This document shows, piece after piece, positions 23,765-58,581 of a stretch of 64,000 nucleotides of DNA. This DNA is from Valencia hispanica (lineage: Eukaryota > Chordata > Actinopteri > Cyprinodontiformes > Valenciidae): assembly GCA_963556495.2 (NCBI GenBank), contig OY747712.1:15287235-15351234 (forward strand). The letters run 5' to 3'. The notes below the pieces were generated by a model, which worked only from the letters and a program-made list of their open reading frames with translations, made no database searches and was not told the origin of the DNA. A program made the translations under genes and the position numbers. Each line of letters starts with the position of its first letter. Position 1 is the stretch's first letter.

Positions 23765-25575
23765 TGGCTATAAAACATAAGAACACTGTAACAGCAGCCA
23801 GACATGGTTTTGGTAAATGGTGCACTGAAAAAACTGGATGGAATCATTTAGACGGAAGGTTACCTAAACGTTATTATATAATGTATTGTCTTTTCTGTTT
23901 TGAGCATCACACGAAACCAAATTCCATTTGCAATAATCAGTTTGACTTGTTCGGGGTTGAGTTCTTCAGCTTTACCTCACATCAACAGTAGAAGGTTAAA
24001 AATTGGACGATGACCCAAACCCCACATTAAAACTAGTTTTTGAAAGGATAACTCTAGCTAACAAAAACTACTGGAATGGTCCGGAGCTCCAACCTAATAC
24101 ATGTTTGTAGGCTGTTTTCATAACCCAGGTTTGTGCCATCAAACCAACCAGTTTATATGAACTCAACGATTTCTGATAAGAAGAATGGTCAAATTTCAAG
24201 CAAAAATTATACAAAAAGTTTGTTTATTGCGGAAAAAGAAGCCAGCCAGCGATATGCATGTTGTCAAGGGACATTTAGTCAAATATTGACAGGAGTTTAA
24301 GTGTATATTTTGACCTGTGCAAACACATTGGGACACATGTCTAAGTCTATGACTTGGTGTGAAAAAAACAATAGGAAAACTCAAATGTTGCAAATAACAG
24401 AGCTTTTTTTTCATGTGGAGCGTATGTGATGCCCTCCCCTTATATTATATCGTCCGGGACAGTGAGCCATATCACCCATATCATTCAACTGTAACTGAGG
24501 GTAATTTTAAAAGATATAAATCTTTGAGATAATTTCAGATCAAAAAAGTGTAAGCTTTATTCCATTATTTTTACACCAATAAAATAGGATGCAATACAAT
24601 TTCTAAATAAAACTTAAAATTCATTATGTTATTTTAAACCCCTAATTTTGTGTGGTCTTTATGTTTTATAAAACAGTGGCCACGCGATACTGAAGCAGAA
24701 AAGATACCCTTGTTAGGTCCCAGCTGTGCCTATTTATCACAGTGACCTAACATGGAGGGCTCAGTGCCATATTGGCATGGGCTAACACACAGCGGGCTGA
24801 CATCTCAGAATCTGCTGAGTGACAACTCCCATACAAGGAAAAAGCCTTCAAGCTCCCTGCTGCCAGCTCAGTGGGACATCAACCTCCAACCCCCATTACA
24901 CCTCAATACACATTCAAACATGGCGCATTGGTGTGCAACAGAAGCGCTTTGATCCCACCTTCATGGATAAAGTGTCAAAATAGGCAAACAGGTTGTGGCT
25001 ATCTTAGCTTAATGTGATAAGTATGTAAAGGTTGATGAGATTGAGTAAATCTAGGGTGTAAGAAATATATTCATAAAGGTAAAGTACCCACAAGGTGTTT
25101 AATACCTCAAGCTGTCTCAGACTTTAAAATGACTGAGGTAGTCCACACTATAACAGTGTTATATTATTATTAGCTGGAAAAAAAGAAATGTGGCTGAAAG
25201 TAAAGACCCAAATTTATTGCTATATCTAAATGCCACTGAGAAATTACGATGTGTTCCTTATGAATTGTAGCCCCAGGCAATGGGCTGTTATGTCTCTGCC
25301 TATTAAGAAAAAGCCTTTAAATGTAATGGGTAGCCTACCTTGAGCAGCTATCCAACTTCCAAACCCCACAGCAGACCCACATAACTTTTTGGGCCCTGCA
25401 GACAAAGAAGCATTTTTTTTTTATTCTAAGGGCAGGAGGGTGTCTTTGCTCATATGTTTCCACTTAGCAATAGAGCTGATTTCACAAAGCTAAATGTACT
25501 GGTAGACCTCATTTAGACATTTATTAGTTGATATAGCTCTGATTTAAGCATATATATTTTATCTAATTTTAAAGT
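23765..25575. other. Intergenic, no classified feature
   Basis: Mostly AT-rich. A slightly GC-richer stretch at 24,660-24,960 holds a 66-codon frame (24,752-24,952) of unknown nature. No repeat family is recognised. Confidence 0.4.
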
Positions 25576-25579
25576 TATA

Positions 25580-26600
25580 CTTCCCGTACCAGTCAAAATG
25601 TGTAAACTTGACAAACTCTGTAAAAAAACGCAAAAAAATGCTAGACAGGACAAACTGACTCTAAGCTGCATTTGCTTTAGTATTTTTAGTTATTTGACCA
25701 CTAAAAATTAGATAAATATGAAGAAATAGTTACATATTTGTACTGAATGAGTCGCAATTTCTGTTTATGTTATTAAACATGCGAGCTGTACTAGACTGGG
25801 CAGTGACAACAAGACTGGATAGTACCACAGACAAAGCTGAGTTCATTATCATTAAAGCAAAATACCAGTAGTTGAATCTATTTCAAACCCGAGTTCTATC
25901 ACTAGAACAGGTTTTGATCTAAACACCTTGCAGCAAGGAGGTGAACCTTCCTCCCAGTTTCTAGTCTTTTGCAGCCTCTAACCATTTGCTTCCAAGATAG
26001 CCCTGTGTGAACGTTTGATTCCAGCTTCCTCGCCATCCACATACCTGCATATTGGTGTATGAATGTGTGCGTGTTTTTGAGTATAAACAGCTGAATCCTT
26101 GCAGGTTTTGGATGCATTCCACCACAGCTTATTCAAATGGATAACATCACTCCTCATTATCTCACCTACCTCTGCAGAGGTCTGCTAATGAGCAATTCAT
26201 TAGAATGTGTACTAACTTTGAACATTATAGCTCAAGGGTAAGGACGTTTTGAGATCTGAGATGTGAATCTCTGTAGCTCCTCCAGATGTCATGGGGCTCT
26301 TGGTCCATGATAGCTCTTGTTTACGTGGATGACCATGTCTTGGTAGATTTACAGTTCTGTTGTCCTCTTTCCATTTCCAGATGACATATTGAACAGTGCT
26401 CTGTGAGATGTTCAAAACGTAGGACTTTGGTTGAATTGGATTTTATTTAGGAGTATCAGCGTCAAGTGGGTTGAACACTAATGCACTTTTAACTTTTCCA
26501 ATCCCCCCTAGTTTTTGTGAAAAACGTATCATTTTCCTTTCAGTTCACAGATATGCAAAATCCCAACAAATAAAAATAAGTTGTATTTGTAGTCCAAAAT
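25580..26600 (-). mobile_element. Tc1-like transposon remnant
   Basis: On the minus strand a transposase N-terminal (helix-turn-helix) piece is readable at complement(26212-26415): NISQSTVQYVIWKWKEDNRT then VNLPRHGHPRK. This matches the Tc1 pattern STV-x-IIxKWK … LPRxGRP. The flank near 26,520-26,580 shows a degraded Tc1 end (CGTATCATTTTCCTTTC, AAAATCCCAACAAATAAAA). The left part at 25,585-25,620 (CCAGTCAAAATGTGTAAACT) resembles a Tc1 terminus from a different family. Confidence 0.65.
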
Positions 26601-26659
26601 CAGCTTTCAGTTACCATTCTCAACCCAATTTGTTTAAACCTACTAGTGTCTTCTTGATT

Positions 26660-27480
26660 CTTTAAACTTATGCAAGCGTCATGTCAATTGATGCAAGTTA
26701 CATTAGACATTATTTCCTACCAGTATTTCTATGATATACAATTGGCTTTGCACCATTCCATGCATGCTTGATTTATTTCTACAAATGTCACACCCTCGTC
26801 AATAAGGCCATAGGACCTGTAATAAGCACTTGTGCTTTCTTTTCCTACCGTCATGAAAACAGAACATCTATCTTTACAAGGTTTCGTACAAAGCCTTGAT
26901 CAAGTTACAGGGTCAATACGTGATAGCCTAATGAGGAAATGCTTCGTCTTGAGTTACACTCAATAGAACTAGTTTAAGGCAGATTACCAATGACTAACCC
27001 TATTCCAAGGCCATTTGGTGCATGAACTGACTGAGTGTCACTGTAATGCCGTTAGTCAAGACATCACAGAGATGAAGTGTGAGCAACATCTTAAAGGCAT
27101 TTTAACAATGTCCTCCTGGATTTTCTATGAAGATGGGTTTTACTTTTTTAAAGCATAGGAACTTCATTAAAAAAAATATGTGACATGAATGTCTGAAAGA
27201 GAATTACATTCTGTGATCCTTTATTATAACAGAGGACAATTTTGACACAAATACAGCTTGATTTCTTGCTCTAATAGAGTCGAGGATTTCTTTGTAAATA
27301 GTGTATAATCAGACATGGTTTTCAATTAGTCAATAGGAAAAAAAGTTTAGAGTTTAGGACTTTAGGAGAGGGCAATCCCCTCTTCAACACTTTAATATGT
27401 TATGTCAAATCCTTCTTAGTCTTTAAATGTATTTATTTAGCATAAACTGCAAATTTGTGTTCATACTTTGATCACTTTTG
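26660..27480. other. Intergenic, nothing recognised
   Basis: AT-rich sequence without gene, RNA or identifiable repeat. Confidence 0.4.
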
Positions 27481-27599
27481 TTAAAAGTTGCTTTGTTTTC
27501 ATTCACTGGAGTACCTGAAGGTGGTAGAGCAACTAGAAATTTTACTCAGGTAAGAATAGCATTTAACAATATTACTTAAGCATAAGTAAAAAGTATGAT

Positions 27600-28110
27600 G
27601 TAGGAAACTACTCCTTGAGGTAATTTTTTTCAATTTACTCAAGTGAATGTAACTGAGTAAATGTAATCTGGCAGTGACACTCGTGTTCAAGCAGTGTCCA
27701 GTTATAGGCTTGAGCGTTGGGGGTTCTTGGGATGTTATGACACATCCTAATCCATTTCTTTTCATATAAGGGTGACAATCTGGGTTAGATGTATGAAACT
27801 TTGTCCTATTGTGTGCTTTAGAGATGATCACAGATGAAAACTGCTTTTGGAATGGATAAGACAGGCAGATATTTAACACTTAACCTTTTCAAAGCTCTGA
27901 CCTCAATCCTTCTAGAAATGTTCGGACTTTGGTCAAAAGTCACATTCCTTGCTGGAAACTCAACATGTAGTACAAAAGCTACAATTTCTGCAAAAGGTGC
28001 AAATATACAGCCAGAGTTAAGCCAAAAGCATGCTAATGGATACAAAAAGTGTTTGGTTGAGACGCAAGATGCAAAAGATGCAAAAGGTATTCAACCAAAT
28101 ATTAGAGAGA
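27600..28110 (+). pseudogene. Degraded Tc1 transposase C-terminal region
   Basis: In the plus strand a broken frame gives LFKALTSILLEMFGLWSKV, a decayed form of the Tc1 block that normally reads PDLNPIEN-x-W. About 150 bp later a Y-K-K-C-L-V-E-T piece echoes the usual transposase C-terminus. Frameshifts separate the pieces. About 250 bp are assignable; the left boundary is uncertain. Confidence 0.5.
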
Positions 28111-29785
28111 GTGAACGAATATATTTGAGCATGCATGCATAATTTTGACCCAGTGGTAGATTAGAAACAGCAATGATTAATAAACAGTTAGTAACCATGG
28201 TAAATGAGATGCTATTTTTTGTTACTGTCAAATTAATCTGTGAAAATTGACAGAATATGAGATAATATGAATATTTGTAGACTTGGAACATCATTGCCAC
28301 ACAGTTTCTGTTTTAAAATAAGACACAAGTTTCCAATGTTCTATTATTAGCCACAATATAGGTCTGTTTTACTTTTTTACATGTGGGAAATTTAATGTCT
28401 AACGCTGTGTAGAGGTGAAGTGGGAAAATGGAACGAATGCATTTTAATTAGCATTTATTGTATTATGTTACTCCAAACTGGGGCAGCTATTTATAGCAAT
28501 GCCACTTATGCATAAAAGATCATTCAGATAGAAAAAAATCAAGATTTTTCCTATTCTACGACCTGTGACATATTTATTGGAATGACTCAAACAAAAAGCT
28601 GTAAAACTAAGATTTTACATTTACAAAACAGTCTTAAATATGTACATGTTTTTTTATTCTGAGTTAAACTATAATGTATTTTGGATTAAATGCTAGCCTA
28701 TTTTCTATATTCAAACAGGTTGAGTATGCTACATTTGATACATTAGAACAGACCAGCGCTGCTTGTCTTGTTGCTTGTTACTGACACACTACAGAATGCT
28801 GTGAAATTCTGCTGGCATCACACATCTGACCTGACAGTGTGTCTATTTTGCAGTGGACATTTTATAGAACACACAAAACTTTGAAGCAAGGAAGTATTTT
28901 ATCATTTTCATGGATCAGATTAGTTTGTCATGCTGTTTTTGTTTTGCGTTAAATGCTGATACAACATTACTCATTTAAAAATAATTTACTTATTAAAAAC
29001 TCAGGGAACTAGATTTGACTTTACTTTGTTTTCCACTAGAGAGCTAAAGCCATATAGTAGGTGGCTAAACATGTTTGTCAGGAACTCAGATATAGTTAAA
29101 ACTTTATTGCCTATTGTTTTTGTGTGTTTTTTAAAGATCATATTATTAAACAAGTGTAAATTATTTGATTTTTGTCTTACATAGAATCACAATAACCTAT
29201 ATAAATGATCTTTTTTTTTTCAAATTAATGCTTAAAATGCAGAGTGCATAAGATGGTAAACCGATTCAGTATTAATTTGCTATATGACGAAAATAAAAAT
29301 GTTTTTAAAGACAGTATCCACTAGGAGATTCTTTTTCACTAACAAACGCACACTGACAGGAAAAACACAGCTGGGTAATGAAGTATAGAGTTCCACAGCA
29401 GGATTTCGGAAAATCTGTTTTGAAAAGCAGCAATGAGGAATAGGCTAGTAATCCTGCTTCATATACATTTGGGTATATAGATCACAGGAGGTGCAAGATT
29501 TGAGGAGGTCAGATGTGGATAATGTGGTGGATAATTGACTTTTTATACATTTTGTGCATACATCCTGTGACATTTAAGGTTCATTTGAGTCTGTTCTGTT
29601 CCCCAACAACAACACCCTTCCATTTGTTTTATTGTTGTCACATGCAGTGTTTTCAAATACGAAGCAGACCTTTGGCTGTGGTGAAGACAGCACAATGTGA
29701 CTCAAAAAATGTGAAAACTGGGGAAAATATAAGTAAAATACAAATAAATGTATTCAATCAACCTTTTATCAGTTGCGTTATTTGA
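28110..29785. other. Intergenic, nothing recognised
   Basis: AT-rich; no exon, RNA gene or clear repeat up to the short LINE scrap at 29,790. Confidence 0.4.
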
Positions 29786-29789
29786 TGTT

Positions 29790-29815
29790 TCAGTTTCTAT
29801 GCTCCTCTTATCTGG
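29790..29815 (+). mobile_element. 25-bp LINE C-terminal scrap at the L2 5' edge
   Basis: CAGTTTCTATGCTCCTCTTA-TCTGG matches, at 24 of 25 bases, the segment encoding FSFYAPLIW in the L2 fragment at about 21,948-21,973. It sits directly before the 5' region of the long L2 element. Confidence 0.5.
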
Positions 29816-30117
29816 TAAGCCGTATTGCGTCATTTCCTGTTGTCACTGTTGTGCTCCCTGTAAGCTATTTGGTGTTCAGACTCTCTTGAATTGATCTTAT
29901 TTTCTCTGTGCTGAGGCCTTTCTACGTTATTTTAACACACAAGCACATTAAAACACACGTTTTGTGGTGGTGTACTTTACGTTTTGGGAACTCCTTGTGT
30001 TTCACACAGCTTTTCTTGGGGTGGTAAGGTCTCGCTAGCTCAGTTAGCTTAGCTTCATTGCGGCTATGGCTACTCTTCTCTCTCCTGTCTCTAACCCTTC
30101 TCTTCTCTCTTTGTCAG

Positions 30118-30942
30118 ATGTTTAGTTACTTCCCTGCCTCCTTTAGTGATAATGGTAACTGTAATAAATTTAATATTTTTGTAGCTTTGGAGGTGAGGGT
30201 ATCAGAATTAGAAGCACGGCTCCGCGCTGTTGAAAAACCAGCAGATAGCCGAAGCCCATTAGCTAGCGCGGAGCCAACAAGGATAAAAACCCCTAGCTGT
30301 CCTCCAGTAGAGCCCGCGCAGCCGGGACCCCAGGCCGGCTGGGTGACTGTACGTAGGAAGCATAGTTCTAGGACCCAGCCCACGGGCCACCACCAACCGG
30401 TCCTCGTTTCTAACAGATTTTCCCCGCTCAGCGACACACCCACTGAGAAGCCGACCCTGGTAATTGGCAGCTCCATAGTCAGAAACGTGGCATTAGAGAC
30501 ACCATTGACCATAGTCAAATGTTTACCAGGGGCCAGAACGGGCGACATCAAATCCTACCTGAAACTGCTGGCTAAAGATAAGCGTAAATACAGTAAGATT
30601 GTTATTCACGCTGGCGGTAATGACACCCGGTTACGCCAATAGGAGGTCACTAAAATGAGTGTTGCTTCAGTGTGTAAGTTTGCTAAAACAATGTCCGACT
30701 CCGTAATCTTTTCTGGTCCCCTGCCTGATCGGACCAGTGACGACATGTTTAGCCGCATGCTGTCATTCCATCAATGGTTGTCTATGTGGTGTCCTGCAAA
30801 CGATGTGGGCTACATTGATAACTGGAGAACATTTTGGGGAAAACCTGGTCTGATCCGGAGAGACGGCATCCATCCCACTTTGGATGGAGCAGCTGTTCTT
30901 TCTAGGAATATGGCCGAATTTATTAGTCCTCCAAAACACTGA
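30118..30942 (+). pseudogene. L2 ORF1: coiled coil plus SGNH/GDSL esterase-like domain, one stop
   Basis: From [13 protein letters not shown] the frame carries a short heptad-like helix ([17 protein letters not shown]), then a basic/proline linker, then an SGNH hydrolase fold. The blocks are VIGSSIVR with the likely nucleophile Ser, HAGGNDTR with the oxyanion Asn, and RRDGIHPT with the Asp/His pair. Family knowledge: ORF1 esterase domains occur in CR1/L2-group LINEs. A single in-frame TAG at 30640-30642 splits it, and the frame is otherwise open to TGA at 30940-30942. An upstream ATG at 30,066 lies in another frame and stops after 19 codons, so the true N-terminus may be shifted. Confidence 0.85.
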
Positions 30943-31035
30943 CAACCCAGGGTCCAGACCAGGAAGCAGAGTTGTAGTTTAACCCACCTCTCTGCTGCTT
31001 CTGTACTGTTACCCACCCATTACCCTATAGAAACA

Positions 31036-34000
31036 GTGTCTTGCCCACGGCCAAAATTAAATGGATTAAAAATTAAGCCAACAAAGGCAAATCATGGAAA
31101 TCTCATAAAAATAAATACAACTTTGACTGAACAAAAAAATAAATCTATTAAATGTGGTTTATTAAACATAAGATCTCTCTCCTCAAAGACTTTGTTAGTA
31201 AATGACTTGATTTGTGATAATCACATTGATTTCCTTTGTCTCACAGAAACCTGGTTGCAGCAGGAGGATTATGTCAGTATAAATGAGTCAACTCCTTCCA
31301 GTCATTTAAATTTTCACATTCCTAGAAATACTGGGCAAGGAAGAGGAGTTGCAACCATTTTCCGTTCTGATTTACTAATTAGTCCCAGACCAATTGATAG
31401 CTACAGTTCTTTTGAACATCTAACCCTTAATTTTCCTCATCCAAGTTGCAAAACATTAAGACCATTTTTGTTTGTGGTTTTGTATCGTCCACCAGGCCCT
31501 TACTCTCAATTCTTGGATCAGATCTCACATTTTTTATCTGATTTAGTATTAAATACTGATAGGGTTATTATAGTGGGGGACTTCAATATTCATGTGGATA
31601 CTGAAAGTGATAGCCTAAATGCAGCCTTTAATGCTATTTTAGACTCAATTGGCTTTACTCAAAAAGTACAGGGATCGACCCACTCGGGTAAACACACTTT
31701 GGACCTTGTACTGACATACGGTATTGAGTGTGAGGAAATAACAGTCCACCCACATAACCCGGTCCTGTCTGACCACTTCTTAATAATTTTTGAATTTACT
31801 TTAACTGACCATCTTAAATCTGAAAGAAAATTTCATTATAGTAGAGCTTTATCAGACAATGCTGTAACAATTTTTTAAGAATCTGTTCCATTCTTACTTT
31901 CCTTAGTGTCTCAGGGTAACACAGTGGATGGCAACAATTCTATCTCTAACCCTTCAGAAATTGATGTTCTGGTTCACAGCGTTACGTCCTCATTGCGTTT
32001 GGCATTAGATAGTGTAGCCCCCTTAAAAAAGAAAGTGGCTAGCCATAGGAGGCTGACTCCTTGGTTTAACGCAGAGTTGCATACTTTAAAGCAGAATACT
32101 AGGAAGTTGGAGAGAAAATGGCGCTCTACACACCTAGAGGATTCCTCTTTAACCTGGAATAACAGTCTACTGCTGTATAAAAAGACCCTTCGACAAGCTA
32201 GAACAGCATATTTTTCATCATTAATAGAGGCGAATAAAAACAATCCTAGGTTTCTTTTTAGTACAGTTGCCAAACTTACACAGAGTCATAGCTCTGTTGA
32301 GCCAACTATTCCCCCAGCTCTTAGCAGTGATGATTTTATGGGATTCTTCATAAATAAAATTAATTATATTAAAAATAAAATCATTGGCATCCTCCCAAAC
32401 ATGATTACTTCTTTCTCAGTAAATGACGCAGCATCGGAAAGAACTGTAGAACCTCAGTTGTGCTTTGGCTGTTTTGATTCAGTCGAGCTTTCGGAATTAT
32501 CAAAAATATTAGCCTCATCTAAACTTTCAACTTGTATGTTGGACCCAATTCCAACCAAATTATTTAAAGAAGTGTTCCATTTGGTTCCTGGCCCCATTTT
32601 GGATATGATGAATCTATCATTAGTAAACGGATACGTACCACAAGAATTTAAAATAGCTGTAATTAAACCTTTACTCAAGAAACCTTCCCTTGATCAAGAT
32701 GACTTAGTGAATTAAAGACCTATATCTAACCTTCCTTTCTTATCCAAAGTCCTTGAGAAAATTGTTGCTAATCAAGTCTGTGAGCATCTAAACAGTAACG
32801 AGCTGTTTGAAGAGTTTCAGTCAGGTTTTAGAGCTCATCATAGCACTGAAACAGCACTGGTGAAGGTCAGTAATGATATTCTCATGGCCTCAGATAATGG
32901 ACTTGTGTCTGTTCTGGTTTTGTTAGATCTCAGTGCTGCTTTTGACACAGTCGATCATAATATTCTCTAAGAAAGGCTTGAACATGTTGGAGGGATCAAA
33001 GGAACAGCTCTAGGCTGGTTTAAATCATATTTGTCTGATAGATTCCAGTTTGTTCATCTAAATGATCAATCTTCTTCACTCAAAGGGTTACTTGTGGAGT
33101 TCCACAGGGTTCTGTGCTTGGACCAATTCTGTTCACCATATATATGCTCCCAATTGGTAGAATCATTAGACAGCATGGGATAAATTTCCACAGCTATGCA
33201 GATGATACACAACTATATTTATCCATAAATCCTGATGAACCCAGTCAGTTAGGTAGATTACAGGCATGTCTGGAAGACATAAAAACATGGATGACCCGAA
33301 ACTTTTTGCTTTTAAATTCTGACAAAACAGAAGTTGCTGTCTTTGGACCAGAAGTTCTTTAACAGAAACTGATTAGTCAATCACTTCATCTGGATGGCAT
33401 TAAATTGGCCCCCAGTAATAACGTAAAGAACCTCGGCGTTATTTTTGACCGAGACTTGACATTTAAATCCCATACTAAACAGGTTTCTAGGATTTCCTTC
33501 TTTCACCTCCAGAATATTGCTAAAATTAGAAACATCCTGTCCAGGAGTGATGCTGAGAAACTAGTCCATGCATTTGTTATCTCAAGGCTGGACTACTGTA
33601 ATTCTTTACTATCAGGAAGTCAACAAAATGCCATTAAAAGCCTTCAGTTGATCCAAAATGCGGCAGCAAGAGTTCTGATGAATATTAAAAAGAGAGAACA
33701 CATTTCTCCTGTTTTAGCTTCCCTTCACTGGCTCCCTGTTAAATCCAGAACAGAATTTAAAATTCTTCTTCTTACATACAAAGCCCTTAATAATCAAGCT
33801 CCATCATACATCAGAGATCTAATTGTTCCATATGTTCCTAACAGAGCCTTTCGCTCTCAGACTGCAGGTTTACTTGTAGTTCCTAGGATTTCTAAAAGTA
33901 GAATGGGAGGCAGATCTTTTAGTTATCAGGCTCCTCTCCTGTGGAACCAGGTCCCAGTTTTAGTCCGTGAGGCAGACACTCTGTTTACTTTTAAGCCCAG

Positions 34001-34037
34001 GCTTCAAACTTTCCTTTTTGATAAAGCTTATAGTTAG
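31036..34037 (+). pseudogene. L2 ORF2: endonuclease and reverse transcriptase, multiply broken
   Basis: The endonuclease part (31,140-31,875) shows [34 protein letters not shown] and LSDHFLI, the catalytic blocks of APE-type nucleases. The reverse transcriptase follows: [30 protein letters not shown], the [12 protein letters not shown] box (first catalytic Asp), then YADDTQLY (second and third Asp, intact), and the C-terminal SLHWLPVKSRTEFKILLLTY region ending at TAG (34035-34037). In-frame TAA stops at 31876, 32713, 32968 and 33360, and a frameshift near 33,080-33,100, inactivate it. Catalytic residues themselves are preserved, so decay looks neutral after insertion. Confidence 0.9.
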
Positions 34038-34745
34038 AGTGGCTAAGGTCATCCTGAGCTATCTCTGTAGTTATGCTGCTATAGGCTTAGACTGCTGGAG
34101 GACAGACTTACCAATTTTCTTCACTCTGCTACTTCCTTTTCTCCTACGACTCTCCAGTTGTATTACAGTACATTCTGCTATTTTGACTGTTAACTTTGTT
34201 TTCTCTCAGTGTTTTTCTCTCCATAGAAGATATACCTGGTCTGGTATCCTGCTTGGCTGCAATGCCCTGTTGGACGGGGGGCATCGACTGGGATGATCCT
34301 CCCAGTAACTGAACATCCACTGTGTCCTGTTATCAACTTTTTACTTTCTGTAACATAGAAAGTTCTCTTATATCAGATCTTCTGTTCCTTCTGTGTCTCT
34401 GCTCTGTCTTCTCAAACCCCCAGACGGTCGTGGCAGATGGCCGCTCCTACTGAGCCTGATTCTGTTGGAGGTTTCTTCCTGTTAAAGGGGAGTTTTTCCT
34501 CTCCACCGTCGTTACATGCTTGCTCAGTATGAGGGATTGCTGAAGGATTGCTGTGGTTGGAAAGACTGCATCAACGGGGCCCAACCTCACGCCAATGACT
34601 GACGCAATCTGCTGGGATTCCTTAAATAGTAAACTTTTTAACTGATTGGAATGTTTGTATAAATGTATTGAAATGACTTCTTGTTAAGTGCCTTGAGATG
34701 ACATCTGTTGTGAGTTGGTGCTATATAAATAAAGTCAATTGAATT

Positions 34746-35900
34746 GATGTCACTACAGGCATGAGTGGGAAGACTTTTTTGATTGAGTAGATTTTATCTT
34801 GATTATTTACATCTTAAAGCAAAACAATACAAAAACTCACTATGGCACATTTTTCTACAGCTATCAAACTACATTTGTCTTGAAGCTTTAACAAAATCTC
34901 ATTTGAAACCATTCTGGTACAATATTATACTGTGACTTACACCATGGACATTTGGTCACAATAACCATGTGTTGGTTTGTAACCCACTCATATCCATTCA
35001 TTAAAATTACGTTCTGAAGTCTACTCACAGTCTGTTAAAAGAGAATATTGTTATATGAATCCAATAAATAACTTTTTCAAACAGGTCACTTAAGAGTTAT
35101 TTTGATTTGACCGAGAATAATAATCTAAGTCATATTTTATTAGATATGCTGAGCCCAAAGTGGGTTACGCACCTAAATAAATAAGAACAGATTGTAATAT
35201 AAAGTTCACAGATATAAATGAGGGTTTGGAGCAGTCTCTGATAATATATCTACAAAATTAACTCAAATGATTAACCACCAACAAGGAGGATAATGGGATA
35301 ATACTGAATTGAAGTCCCTTGATTGTTGTGCCTCTTGTGATGTCATGAACCAAAAACAATCACGAAAAAGAACTGGCAAGTTTTTTTTCTTTCTCTCAAG
35401 TATAATCTTTATAACAGTGAATTATGCATTTTTTTAGTGGAAATCGACACAGGCTTTATGACACAGCTGTGTTGTTATTTTTAGAGATTTGTTAGTGGAA
35501 AAAAACTGCATAGTGTCTTTAAAAAAAATCTTGTTATATTTTCCTCAGATAAAAATAACGAATGGGTTTGGAATTGAGTAGCCTACCGCGTTTTGTCTAA
35601 TTTTCACTTACTAAAAAGTCTGGCAAGTTGAAAAACAACATATTTCCAATTGTTTTTGTTTGTTTATTTACTTCAAAAATACTTCACACCAGCAGCACAA
35701 GTGTTTTTTTAAATAAAGGAATGACTATGTAGGTATTTCGTAATTCTGAACAAAATATGCAAGAGTAAAAACTGACAACCCACCGCGCTTTCCCTTAGAA
35801 ATTAATAAAAAAATAAAAAAAAAACATTTAACTATAAGAACTGAAAAGTTGAGTGAAAATCCCCACACTGATAAAAGAAAGCGCAAATCCCATATCGTTA
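34746..35900. other. Intergenic, nothing recognised
   Basis: AT-rich spacer between the L2 element and the CpG-rich acvr2b promoter; no gene or repeat identified. Confidence 0.45.
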
Positions 35901-36550
35901 CCTGATAAAAACGCACCGGAACACACATCAGTCTTTGCCGCTACTATTCAGTCCGAGTGTGTAAGAAAGCGTGACAATCATCGACAGGACGTTGGAATAA
36001 AGTCATTATTTACAGAGATTGTTTTTTTTGTAATTCACGGTGTCGCGTTAAGGTCACTCTGTGGCTGCCTGAGTTCCCCCCTTTGTGTTTACACATCCGG
36101 GTTTCCCCGTTTGCAGCCCATTCCCCATTTAGAAGCCATTTTGGACACAGATCAGTAACATGCATGTAAACCCCCGACCGACCTCCCCGACGCAGCGGTG
36201 CTACTATTCCAACGAATAACCTCAAAAACAGCGTCGAGACATCGATTCGGATGCTTCAGCTGCTTTGTGAAGACGTTTCCGATGCGAAATGCGGCACCTT
36301 TACGCGGACTAACACCCCGGCACTCAATTAATCGCTCCTTTTCTTTGCAACATTGTTGCAGCGTCGCGGCTATTGATACGCGTTGTGGTGGAGGAGGAGG
36401 TAGTAGTGGTGGTGGTGGTGGTTAGGCTGCTGGAGGGACAGGAGAGGCCTGTGGTCGGTTTGATCCTGGACTGATGTATTTGGCCAACCCGAGTTTTAAT
36501 GTTCGCGAAAGAAAGAGGACGAAATTTCTGTCCTGTATTTAAAGCGGAAC

Positions 36551-58242
<21,692 letters not shown>

Positions 58243-58546
58243 ACGGGTGACGCATTGCCTCACCTAAGCTCCTGGCTTTCTTTTTTTTCAAACCCAAACT
58301 CAGCGGATCTTCGTTAATATTTAACAACTCAACCCCACTTCCCCTCCCTGTCACCCTAGCAACTTATATGCAGCTGCTATTTTATCTCAATACTGGTATT
58401 TTGTTTGTTTAATGTTCCTTTGTATTTACTAACGCATCCATCTGCTGTAGTTGAAGTAGTAATAAGCTATGCGATGGGCACATCCTATACCACCTGTGTC
58501 AAACCTAAATGTCGTCAGTACCTCATGTATTTTGTTCACGTTTTAG

Positions 58547-58581
<35 letters not shown>

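Larger units (their letters stand above)
29816..34745 (+). mobile_element. Near full-length L2-clade LINE, inactivated
   Basis: A roughly 4.9-kb non-LTR element with 5' leader, ORF1 (30118-30942), ORF2 (31036-34037), a 3'UTR, and a 3' end reading GGTGCTATATAAATAAAGTC then AATTGAATTGAT. ORF1 has an esterase-like domain; ORF2 has an apurinic-type endonuclease followed by reverse transcriptase, the order of the CR1/L2 group. Several stops and one frameshift disable both. The 5' limit is set by composition and is approximate. It lies between crygn and acvr2b in the same direction as both. Confidence 0.9.

Noticed and set aside
23635..23847. Protein with repeated Y-L-P-T units
   Set aside because: It is only a translation of the (TAGG)n microsatellite.
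30126..30551. 141-codon frame antisense to L2 ORF1
   Set aside because: A shadow of the esterase-coding frame on the opposite strand.
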